Assembly: GCA_010909165.1 (NCBI GenBank)
Contig: VJWM01000135.1
Location: 186,001 to 250,000, forward strand
Direction of reading: 5' to 3'
DNA length: 64,000 bases
Origin: Anthoceros angustus
Lineage: Eukaryota > Streptophyta > Anthocerotopsida > Anthocerotales > Anthocerotaceae
Shown in pieces: positions 11,758 to 22,777 of the stretch. Both the position numbers and the translations under genes were made by a program. Positions within the stretch are counted from its first letter, which is position 1, and the number at the start of each line of letters is the position of its first letter. The notes beneath the pieces are model-generated. The model saw only the letters and a program-made list of their open reading frames with translations. It had not been told where the DNA came from and made no database searches.

Positions 11758-14000
11758 ATGGTCGGGCACAAGGATGGCAGCGATCCTAACACCCTGGGCC
11801 GCCATATTGCACGCCGGCTGGTGGAAGTGGGAGTGAAAGATTTCTTCAGCGTGCCGGGGGACTTTAATCTGGTGCTGCTGGACAATCTGATAGCAGATCC
11901 GGGCCTGCGTATGATCGGCTGCTGCAACGAGCTCAATGCCGGCTACGCAGCGGATGGCTACGCCCGGGCCATGGGAGTCGGCTGCGTGGTGGTCACCTTC
12001 ACCGTGGGAGGCCTCAGCGTCATCAACGCCATCGCCGGCGCGTACAGTGAGAACTTGCCTGTGATTTGCATCGTAGGGGGCCCCAATTCTAACGATTTCG
12101 GTACCAATCGGATTCTGCACCACACCATCGGCACTGCAGATTTCTCCCAGGAGCTGCAGTGCTTCCGGCAAGTTACGTGCTACCAGGTGCGCTGATTTCC
12201 TGCATGCAGATTTGACTCAGGCTTGCTGGCAGAATGCAGGTGCTGACCTGGACCTGGTGATGGCTTTTTTTCAGGCCGTGGTGCAGAGCCTGGATGAGGG
12301 ACACGAGCTTGTGGACCGGGCTATCTCGACTGCCATCAATGAGAGCAAGCCAGTCTACATCAGCATCAGCTGCAATTTAGCGGGGCTGCCTCATGCCACC
12401 TTCGTCACGGACCCTGTGCCTTACGCGCTGACGAGAAGGTGCGATTCGGGAGCTTGTGACCCACAAAAAGCAGGCGATTGCTGGATTCGACCTGCGGCTT
12501 GCCTGCTCATGTACTTGGTTGACGCGCAGGACTAGCAACGCACTGAGCTTGCAGGTGGCGACTGATGCCGCGGCAGAGTTCTTGAATGGAGCCGTCAAGC
12601 CGGTGCTGGTCGGGGGCCCCAAATTGCGTGTTGCCAAGGCAGGGAAGGGATTTGAAGAGCTTGCTACTGCTTGCGGGTACCCGGTGGCTGTGATGCCGTC
12701 TGCCAAAGGACAGTTTGATGAGGAGCACCCGCATTTTATCGGCACGTACTGGGGAGCCGTGAGCTCGCCGTATTGCTTGGAAATTGTGGAATCTGCGGAT
12801 GCCTACCTATTTGCAGGACCAATCTTCAATGACTATAGTTCTGTCGGATACTCGCTCTTGTTCAAGAAGGACAAGGCGATCATTGTCCAACCTGATCGGG
12901 TCTTCATTGGAAATGGACCTGCATATGGATGCGTTCTCATGAAGGAGTTTCTGCCTTTGCTTGCCCAGAAGCTGAAGAAAAACACCACAGCTTTTGACAA
13001 CTTCAGGCGCATTTACATTCCTCCCGGGTTGCCTCTGTCGGCAGAGAAGGATGGCCCGTTGCGGGTTAATGTCATGTTCAAACATATCCAGGTTGGTCTT
13101 GAGAAAAGCAATTCTGGCTGCCATATGCATGTCCCCGCACATGAGTCTTATCCCAAGTGTGATACTTCTCCGTTTTGCAGCAAATGCTCACCGGAGACAC
13201 AGCAGTGATAGCCGAAACGGGAGACTCATGGTTCAACTGTCAGAAGCTGAAGCTGCCACATGGATGTGGGTGAGTTACATTTCCCTCAAAATTGTGGTTC
13301 ACATAAATTACCACTGGTCATGTAGGGTTCTAAGCTGCACTACAGGTATGAGTTCCAAATGCAGTATGGATCCATAGGGTGGTCGGTGGGTGCGACCTTG
13401 GGATATGCTCAAGCGGCTACGGAGAAGCGAATCATTGCGTGCATTGGAGATGGAAGTTTCCAGGTGTGCTTTAGAATGATTTCGCTCTTCCAGATTATGG
13501 TGTCCCTGTATTTTCCAACTACTCATGCTTTGGGTTTCATCACCTGCAGGTGACTGCACAGGATGTGTCGACCATGATCCGGTATGGGCAGAAAAGCATT
13601 ATTTTTTTGATCAACAACGGAGGTTACACGATTGAAGTGGAGATTCACGATGGACCATATAATGTTATAAAAAACTGGGATTACACTGGTGTTATCAATG
13701 CCTTTGTGAATGGGGAAGGCAATTGTTGGACCACCAAGGTAGAATGCTGCACCAAATGGCGTCTGTTGATTGTGTATTGCGTTGATTGTTAGTAGCAAAA
13801 GTCCTAATAATCAACTTCCAAATGGGTGTCAGGTTCAAACCGAGGAGGAACTGGTTGAAGCGATACACACAGCACACGAGAAAGACGATCATTTGTGTTT
13901 CATAGAGGTGATTGTCCACAAAGATGACACCAGCAAGGAGCTGCTGGAATGGGGATCACGAGTTTCCTCGGCCAACAGCAGACCACCAAATCCACAGTGA
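11758..14000 (+). CDS. PDC: Pyruvate decarboxylase
   Basis: Thiamine-diphosphate enzyme converting pyruvate to acetaldehyde and CO2 in cytosolic ethanol fermentation. Seven exons in consistent phase: 11758-12186, 12275-12438, 12536-13091, 13181-13269, 13346-13463, 13550-13738, 13833-14000; 570 aa, close to the usual plant length. N-terminal TPP domain contains the catalytic Glu in [14 protein letters not shown] and the paired His in NRILHHTIG. The central domain has [15 protein letters not shown]. The C-terminal TPP-binding motif runs from GDGSFQVTAQD to INNGGYTIE. The protein ends [21 protein letters not shown], typical of plant PDC. Intact with no unusual residues noticed; plant copies are usually induced by low oxygen, but no element was identified here. 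Confidence 0.96.
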
Positions 14001-15097
14001 TAAGCGCCGGAGTGGGCTGGACATGATTTTGTCAAGCAAGTGTCTGCCTGATTCCAAACCTCGGGCTGGTGAGGGCGCAGGTAGCTCCAATATGACAACA
14101 TTGGAATTGCTCTTTCTTCCTCTATAGGTCTTTGTTTGCAATTTGTAAGTGTATACCTTCGCCCCAATTTGCGTGGCGCACTAGGTACTTCGGATAACCT
14201 GTCTATTGCGGCACACAATTCTAAATTGTCCAAAAATTCAAACTTCGAAAGACCGGAAAGATCGTTTACGGGACAGTTCACCAACAAAACAGAGACACGT
14301 ATTACGTCGATGCGCTTGTATGATGCGGGAAAGAGAAATGGGAATGAATCGTCCCTTGAATTGAATGGAACTGAGCACCCAGCAACAGCGCAAGGATTGA
14401 CAGGGTGCAAGAAATTTCTCTCAAAATTGAAGTGGTACAAGCTAGCCCGCCCACCAACTGAGTGCTGGACCAAAGGACGCAGGCATATACGAGGATGACA
14501 AGAAACCCAACCGTCTTTTGTGAACCAGTCTCAACCTTCTCCAGCTGAATATTGATCTGATTTGCTGTCAGATTATTCTACAAGGACAGTTCCACCGGTG
14601 CTCAACTTCAGGATGAGCCAAATCTGCCGTGACAACTGCATCATAAACAAAGTCAGTTCTGTCACTACATTTCCCAAAACCGACACTCGTGCAACACACA
14701 AGCTTGGAACACACACACACAAACGTCACACCCAAACTTGCCATGTCTCTGTACTTCTTAAGATTGTTCATTCCCTTCAGGACTGTTTCACCTTTGGTAG
14801 AGCAACAAAGAGAAGTTATTCCTAAGAGAAGCCCTGACGGTTTCTGGAATCACCTAACACCCGCCGAACCATGCGTAGCCCCCAGCTGCAAACAACCAGG
14901 AGCAAAAATGTAGCCTTTCAAAAAGGGCAGTCCGGTTACAGAGAGAGAAAGTGGGCATGTGTTGGCAAGCTCCGATGACAACCTGGTGGCCGCTTTACAG
15001 TCACTGCACAGTACAGGACGATACGGAATGTAAGGGTTACAAATCTTGGGACGTGTAAACTAAGTTTATCTGAGTTGAAACGAGGCTCCCTTAGCCA
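14001..15097. other. Intergenic stretch between PDC and NF-YB
   Basis: Only short unsupported frames. It must hold the 3' UTRs of the two convergent flanking genes. A short CA-rich tract (ACACACACAC) lies near 14710. No RNA gene or mobile element recognised. Confidence 0.5.
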
Positions 15098-16107
15098 TCA
15101 GCAGTCACACAGAGGCACCTGAACACCAGGAGGCATTGACCCCATAGCTCCCTCCCTTTTCCCAGATGACTGATCCCCTCCGCCTTGCTTACTTACAGAC
15201 CCCTTGTCGCCCTAACACCGGAAGGTAGGGGCCATCAGAAAATGAGTCGGTAACGCAGGATTAAGTGACACAGAAAGAAAAGACACACCATCGAGATAAA
15301 TGCTCACCTCAGTCTTCAGGAATCACATCGCGGTTGGAACGCACATCCCACACCACAGAAGAACAGTATAATCAGCAACCGAGGATCCAAAACCTAACTT
15401 CACCAGCACCAGCCCTGCCGCAAACCTTAACTTCTGGCATAGAATACCTCTCTATACTTGTGCAGGTAGATTTTCAGAGGCTCCACGTAGTCCTCAAACC
15501 CTAAGGTGCTCATAGCCCAGAGCAGGTCATCACCATTGATGGTTTTTCTTCTTTCCCTTTGACACTTATCACTCGCTCTGCCGGAACCGAGTCAAGCCAC
15601 ACCCTTCTCAAGCGCCAACCTCCCGCCCCCCCTCACACCCTAAACCCACACATGCAGCAGCACCCGCCCACCCTAAACTAGAGCCCCGGAAAGGATACTC
15701 GCTGGTAATGAAACTGATGAACTCGGACACGCACTCCTGCACCGTCTCCTTAGCGTCCTTGGCGATCTTGGCGTTGGCAGGCAGCACCCGCTTCATAATC
15801 CGACTGACGTTGGCAATGGGCAGGAACCGGTCCTGCTCCCGCACATTGTGGTTGTCCTCGCCCCCGTGGTGGTTGCCATAGTCCTCCCCGGAGTCCTGGC
15901 TCCCGGCACTGATGTCATCTGCCAGGGCGCCGCCTGCAGCGGCCCTCTCAGCACAAACTCCCACTCATATCCAGCCCTTGCACCCCAGGCGACACAAAAC
16001 AACGACGTACCTAGCCCCGAAATTGGAGGGTCCAGGCTGGTCCGGGCCTTCTTCGAGGGCACGCGCATGTCGGGGTCCTCTGCAGCTCCTTCCGGCTTCC
16101 TCATCAT
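15098..16107 (-). CDS. NF-YB: NF-YB (HAP3/CBF-A) subunit of the CCAAT-binding factor
   Basis: Histone-fold transcription factor that pairs with NF-YC and, with NF-YA, binds CCAAT boxes. Four exons on the minus strand: 16107-16011, 15933-15699, 15577-15448, 15169-15098; 177 aa in consistent phase. The conserved core begins [19 protein letters not shown], continues [20 protein letters not shown] and [20 protein letters not shown], then [20 protein letters not shown] and [11 protein letters not shown]. It is preceded by an acidic Gly/His-rich linker ([15 protein letters not shown]). The core has Asp in VREQDRF, the position that marks LEC1-type NF-YBs, so a LEC1-type versus general assignment needs an alignment. 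The last exon ([17 protein letters not shown]...) was chosen by phase and acceptor only and is the least certain part. Start at the double Met before [12 protein letters not shown]. Confidence 0.9.
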
Positions 16108-16439
16108 CCTGGCTGCGAGGCGGGGGGCAGGCGGGGGCCGGCCTCCCGGAAGCACAAGGCGGGAGACAAGGGAATGGGCGGCAGGCGAGGCGAGACGAGG
16201 CGAGGCTGGGAGAGAAAAGGCAGAAATGATGCCAACTAGCAGGAGAATCAGTTACTGGCAGCGCAAGCGAGCTGCAAGCTGCACGCTGGGCTGCGCGGTA
16301 GGCAGGCAAAGAGTGTTCAGAGTGAGGAAAGAGAGAGATCCTGGTGGGCGGAGGCGGACGCGGAAGCAGAGGCAGAGACAGAGGCAGAGGCAGACGCCGA
16401 CGCCGAGGCAGAGGCTGCAGGCGCCGGCATAGCCATGGA

Positions 16440-19160
16440 TGCTGCGCAGGGCATGGATGGCGGGGGCTCGCTTTTCCTCGTCGCCGTTGGATGTGCTCTC
16501 GCTTGTACCGCTGCTTTTCAGCCCTGCACAAGCCAATCCACCGTCAACACAGTCAAATCGCCACCAATAACCCCTCCAATTTTTCACCTCGCTCTTTGCC
16601 CCTCCAAACTTCTCCACCTTCTGCAATACCGTACTTAGAAGGACCTAGAAGGAGAACAAGACTATATTATGCAGAAGTAGTCCACCTAGAACAACAAGAA
16701 GAAGAAGAAGAATTTTATGTAAGTCCACTAAGGACGGATTTCCGTCATGGGACTTGGTACTAAACGACTTGTACCATGGTTGCCTAAGCTACTTGCACCA
16801 AGGGCATCCACTCCCTTTAGGCACCCATCTAAGTACCGATCCAAGCTCAGGATGCTTAATCACGGCGTTCTTATACATGTGTGTCCATTTGGCCTAAGCC
16901 ATTTGGATAAGTCTATACCTACTTCATAATGTACCTTGGTAGTTGTTAGCCACCTAAAAACTTTTTTTATTATAATTAAATCAAAACCATTCAAGATTTA
17001 CAAAAGCCATAAAAAGATATCTCTCATAACCCCATAAGCCATGAGAAAGTAGAAATCCATAAAAACTCCATGCGAAGCTGAAGCTAGATTGGAAGCCAAG
17101 GAAATTTGCCGAAGTGTAAGCAGTATTAAAATTCCATTTGCTTCCCCAAAATTGAGAATATATTGTAGTTGAGAAAGCTATTAGGCACCCCACTACCTAA
17201 TGGATTATTATTTTCTTGGCTAGGCCATTAGGTAAAATAAAATTAATTAATAAATTTAGGTACTTAAAAATATGTATAATTATGTATATACCTACAACAT
17301 ATGATTTCCAATGCCATAATTTTTGAGAATTTTGGAAAGGGACAAGATAATATCCATATTATTAGGTAACTAAGAAAACAGTATTTTCTGTCGAATGGAT
17401 ATATCAACTACCGTAACTTGGGGTCTATGCAATTCTAGAACAACCTTGCCCGAGCAACTTCAACTTCAAGAGTACGGAGGGTTTTTTCTCCTTTTGTTGA
17501 TGTAGTCCCCTTCACTGTTCTTTGGTTTTCTTTTCTTTTATTTTGCCTGTAGTCTCCTAATTGTTCTTTGATATTATTTGTTATTTGATCAAACAATGGA
17601 CGCAACCAGCATTGGCGTGAGAACCGCAACCATAGCACAAAGGTAGATTGATATCGTGGAACAAAGGATGAAAGGTTGGGAGATAAAGAGAAAGAAACAC
17701 CGCTGGGACGCTTGCAAGTTGAGTCTAGACTAGTTATGGCATTTGTGATAAAAGACGTAACCGATCTTTTGAGGCTTGTGAGGCAAATATCCGAAAGGGT
17801 TATTATACTGTAGTTGGATTTGGAAGAAGGTGAAACGGACCTAGACACTCAGGAAGCTGGTAATCTTCCAGGCCCAGCTCCCACATTTGTTGTGACAAGA
17901 GGCCAAGGGCGATGCTCACGAAGAAATAGTAGCAACTTTTTAAGTGACACAAGTTCATTCCTTGATGTGGACAATATGCCCTTCTAGAAAGGGCAGCTTT
18001 GGAGGCTTGGTATTGAGTTTGTCACTTTCTTCCCCATTCCGTGCCGCCATCTTAACAGGAACCTCGCTCTCTCTCTCACCAACTCACCCTCATAATGACA
18101 CCCTCTCTCTCACAAACATTGTTTATGATGTCCCTGGCTCTCTCTCTTACCAACTCAGGCTCATAATTACACCCCCTCTCTCACAAACATTGTTTATGAT
18201 TTCCTACATGCAATATGACGTAAGAAAAGAGCCCCCTCTCTCTCCTCTATCATTCTCCCCTCTTTATTATACCCGCTTCGGAGAACTATTGTTTACCCTG
18301 CCCTTTTAATTACACCCTCTCTTAGCAACTATTTGTTTACGTTGCCCAAACCAAGGAGGCCCCTCTCTCTCCCCTATCATCCTCCCCTTTATTACACTCC
18401 CTTTGGAGAACTATTTGTTTACCCTACTCTCTTCATTACACCCTCTCTTGGCAACTATTTGTTTAGTTGCCCACACCAGAATATCACAACATGGATTAGC
18501 AACTCTCACATTTCCCTCCTACCTCATAACTTCACTATTGCTTTATCAATATTTTTACTTGACCATAGCTATTCATGGGTTGAAGACTATATTTTTTTTT
18601 GGCTTCAACCAATCCTACAATGATAATAAATGTGCACCCTTCCATTGTGCACTTATATCTATGATAAAGTACAGGATATGTCCATACTTATATATAGATA
18701 AATATAGGGGATATGTATATGTATTTAAATATATATATTATTGTGATATGATTAGATATAAATTATATTAATTACATATTATATTAAGGTATAAATTACT
18801 TATCAATCGGACTATCATTAAAATTTAGTACCCACCAATACTAACTACTAGTGTAGTCCGAGATCAAACCGTGAACTTCCAAGTTCTAAAAAATATGCTT
18901 TCACCAACCAATTAAAAAATATGCTTTCACCAACCAATTATACACTACTTTGGTTGCCTATGTCTGGGTTCGTGGTGGGGTCTCATGTACATGTACAACT
19001 GCAAGCACCTACAAGGTGAGGCCAAGACCCATTCCAACCTGCGATTTCCTATCTCAAAATTTTCGTTGATGCGTAACCAGATTGTGATGTAACGTTAGAG
19101 AAGGCGATGGTAATAGGGCGGGGTCTCGTACAAGAGAGGGAGCACAAGTTATTCTAGAGC
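16440..19160. repeat. AT-rich, repeat-rich intergenic region
   Basis: No supported gene. 18.05-18.48 kb holds degenerate CT-rich tandem repeats: CCCTCTCTCTCACAAACATTGTTTATGA occurs around 18100 and again near 18175, and blocks with TTTGGAGAACTATTTGTTTACCCT / TTGGCAACTATTTGTTTA recur from 18270 to 18470. A frame near 17.8-17.95 kb (GNLPGPAPTFVVTRGQGRCS) could be a transposon-protein relic, but I cannot name it. 18.69-18.80 kb is extremely AT-rich. Confidence 0.6.
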
Positions 19161-19689
19161 ATCTTAACGTTCACCAGGCAGGCATAGTTTCAGATGCTGT
19201 TTCTGCAACCGGAGCAAACCAATATAACCAATAACTAAATAAAAGTAACTACTTCTAGCCCTAAGAATTAAATAATGTTTAATTCTACGGATTTCCCCAC
19301 TTTGCATTTCCTTGCTGGGAGATTGCTCCGGCTTTGGGTCAGCGGATTTTGGGGGTCCCCTTCGGCTCCCCTGACTTGATTGGGAGCTTCCTGGACCAGG
19401 CTCTCGCGGAGGACCTGTCCCCATGTCGAGGACCTCCCCCTGTTGGGGGAAGCTCATGTGGCCTTTGGAATTCTTTCCTCCTGCTTTGCTAGGCGCCCTG
19501 GTTACCTTATTCGCATGCTCCCCTCGACTCCTCTCATGTCTCGACTTCAAGGGTTTGACAGGAAGATAATGGATACTCTTGGTGACATCATGGGCCCAGG
19601 GGCTTTTGAGTGCCCTGCGGGTGATTTGCCCCGCTGGCAATGTACAGTTGCAAATAGCTTCAAGGTGAGGCACACAGCTGCAAATTTTT

Positions 19690-19765
19690 AGAATGTGTGG
19701 GTTTGTATATATATATACATATTTGTAGAATGTGTGGGTTTATATATATATGTACATTATACGGT
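19690..19765. repeat. Duplicated AT-microsatellite block
   Basis: AGAATGTGTGGGTTT followed by a TATATATATA run occurs twice in direct order about 38 bp apart. A small local duplication in noncoding DNA. Confidence 0.6.
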
Positions 19766-21059
19766 GACGTATATAATCCTATGATACATGGATGACGTAT
19801 AAAATACCATAAAATAAGGCACAAAAGTATTCAAGTGAAATACGTAGAAGACCACGTATAAGTATTGGAATAATCACCTCGGAAAACTACGGTAAGGAAA
19901 GTAGACATAAAATACGTGTACAACCCTATAGACGTATTACAATAATGATACTAGTAAAATATGGGAGTAAAAGCAACAAGGATTAAGGTAGATGGGGAGG
20001 ACGCTCGGTACCAAGCCTGCAAAACTGTAACAAGAGGCCATGTTTGTATAAGAATGTGAAGGCAGGAAGTAAGAGAGGAGCTCAAGCTCCTAACTTGGCG
20101 GATTCAGACACAATGCAAGTTATGCCTCATGCATGGAGCAATAGGCTCAAGTCACACAACAATATATGGAGGAGCAACAGGGGGAAACGTCCCACCACCT
20201 GGAGTCAGAACATAAAGAGACATATTTTTCATAAACTTTTGCCTGCAAATGATATAGAACTCATAGCTTGGTAGATTATTAGCTGAAAATCTTCACCTTC
20301 GTCATCGTCTCATCAACATCCAAGGAAGAGGTAAGTCTATTTTTGGGCTTCATACCTACCTCTAGTCTTGGAGCAAACATGAGTTCATTGCATACTATCA
20401 TAGTGACTAGAATGCAAAGATTAATGATAAAGAAAATGAATAGCCTCATACTCTCTCCATGTAAGATTACAGTAGGAAGGATGGAAGCAATGTCATTGGG
20501 GCTCAGATTGGGAATTGCAACCACCATCTCGTCAGCAGCGAGAACCTTAGAAAAACGTGTTGTCCCCATAATAACATGATCCAAAAGAGGTGAATCTGAT
20601 CAAAAGTTTTCAGGTATGAACCTGATCAAAAACTTGGTGGTTCCCAACCATGACTGTTTTGGATGGGAAGGTCAACCATGAGTCCGTTCAGGTCCTTGGT
20701 ATCAGTTGTATAATAATTTTCAAAGACTAGTAGTCATGATCAAGGATATTGTATTCTCTTTTTGTTAAATAAGTTGCAAACCACGTTCCCGCGTGGGTAG
20801 GCTTTCTTTGAGAACAAACCTACATCGCTAACATACCAGTCTAGGATATGCTTTGTTAAAATGTTGTTTCATTGATACATAGCCCAAAGGCAGGTTCAAC
20901 AGGGTATTGTGGAAATAATTATTTTTTGAAAAAAATTAAGTTCAACACCTATAACTTGATTTCTTAAAATTTCAACATCCTCTAGAAATAATTTTATCAG
21001 AATTTAATATTTATTAAAATATGTAATTACTAAGAATCAAGCATATATATCCTTAATAA

Positions 21060-21760
21060 GCCTTAATTTCGGATTGGTCCCGCTTATCTCACTTGGAATT
21101 GAACTCCATTTGGAAGATGTGCTGTATGTTTCTTTTGTGTCAAAGAACCTTCTTTTTGTTCGTGCTCTAACCACCACGTGAAATATCAATTTCATGTTCA
21201 CTAAGGAGGGGTGTAAATTGAGGGAAAAGCCCCATGCATTGTTGTGGGTACAGCTCAAGCCGGACTATATGTCTTGCAGCTTACACTAGTAGCAGCAACT
21301 GGACAGCTTGTGACATGTGATGTAGCACTCATTCCATCTGATGTTCCTATCCAAACGCTCTTGTGGCACAAGCATTATGGTTGTACATGAACCTCCATAA
21401 ATTGTTGGGGCACACACACGGTGACTACTTTAGGGCAAGTGAAGGACTTCCAAAATTGGGGAAGCGGATGACAATATGCGAATCTTGTGTTACTGGTAAG
21501 CACAAGCAGCTCCCCTTTACCAACAATAACCCTTCAAGAGCAACCAGCTTGTTCGAACTGTTATATGCAAATATCTTCTGGGTGGAGCAGAGTTTTACCC
21601 AGTCATAGTCAATGACTTCAATTTTGTATTCATAATTAGCTGAGTAACATTTGAGTTTCAACTCATCGCAAATAGCCAGACACTCTCGTTGTCCTTTTCA
21701 TACGCTAATGGCAAAAGCAGGACTATGATATAAGTTTCTATTTCTATGAAATCCAACGAC
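21060..21760 (+). mobile_element. Ty1/copia retrotransposon pol remnant (protease end, GAG-pre-integrase, integrase start)
   Basis: Degraded copia fragment. Near 21090-21190 a frame reads LEDVLYVSFVSKNLLFVRA, the typical segment between protease and integrase. 21363-21600 gives the GAG-pre-integrase zinc-finger region (LHKLLGH...CESCVTGKHKQLPF, ATSLFELLYANI). 21590-21660 continues AEFYPVIVNDFNFVF, the start of integrase, then stops. In-frame stops, frame changes and missing reverse transcriptase and RNase H show it is dead. No LTRs were found around it. Confidence 0.75.
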
Positions 21761-21769
21761 GAAATTTTG

Positions 21770-22760
21770 TAAGATGCTATCTTGTAATCTTAAAATGATT
21801 CTTCTGTACAATTCTGGGTGACTACTTATGTGAAAGATATTTTTTGTTGATTTAGTTATATAGATCCTTTGAATAAGCTATCACAAATTGTCCAAGGTTG
21901 GGCGACAGCTAGAGCGACGACATCCAAGGTCACTTAGAATGAGGGAATGCAAGTAGGCCACCTCTGCATCCACTTGCCTTCAAAATACGTAGGGCGTTGG
22001 CTAAGAACCTTATAAAAATATATCAATTTATCATGCACGAAGACATATACATGGAGCGGGTCTATCTCTCTCCTGTTTTAGCTCGGCATTTTTTCTGCTG
22101 TGAGCATCCATTACTTCTACAGGACACAACTAGAGATATAGTTTATCAATCCTTGATATGCCTCCATATGCGCTATTTAAATGTAGAACTTAATTACTCT
22201 TTCCATTGGTATCCTTGGGGTCTCATATATGTCCTATGCTATATGGGTTCACCCTACCTTCCTTCTCTCAATGGAGTGCAGTTTATCAATTACATGTATA
22301 TAATATGTGCAGGAGAATGCACAGATCCACGATTTAGATAGGATGTGTCTCCTTGTATGAAACAAGCCTGCAAGAGGTTTTTTTGAGGTGAAAAAACCAT
22401 GGGAAGAGCCCATCGAGAATGGGACAACCAAAGTATGAAACAAGTATCACGTCTTCTTCTGAAGAACTTAGTTGCAGCCTGAAAATTCATGGATTCCTTG
22501 GCCGACACAGCAGTCCACGCCCGAGAGTTGTCCCTCCTGGCTGCGGGACACATCCAGAGTTGTTCCTCAGGCTACCGGGCACAAGAAGTAATGTGCGACC
22601 GAGGGGGAGGCCGCAAGAAAGCGGGTGCTTCACCCGGGAGCAGATGTGGTGCCCAGCCTTCTGCGAATCCTGTAACCGAGTGCAGCGGCGAGGCGGTGCC
22701 AGGAGGGACCACGGGATCCTGACTTGCAAGACCGTTAGCTGATATTTCGAGCAGCTGTAG
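21770..22760. other. Noncoding stretch upstream of the first PPR gene
   Basis: AT-rich up to about 22.4 kb, then GC content rises toward the PPR gene. Only short unsupported frames; the last few hundred bases probably hold the PPR promoter and 5' UTR. No TATA box could be assigned with confidence. Confidence 0.4.
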
Positions 22761-22777
22761 CATACATATTGCATGCC

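Noticed and set aside
15848..16763. Plus-strand Arg/Gly-rich frames opposite NF-YB
   Set aside because: Antisense of NF-YB exons 1-2 and of GGCAGAG-rich upstream DNA; no homology.
18050..18480. Regular repeats that might suggest a CRISPR array
   Set aside because: Repeats are degenerate, CT-rich and irregularly spaced, and the genome is clearly plant nuclear.
19164..19673. 169-codon minus-strand frame
   Set aside because: No domain recognised, embedded in repeat-rich AT-biased DNA with microsatellites; more likely chance or transposon debris.
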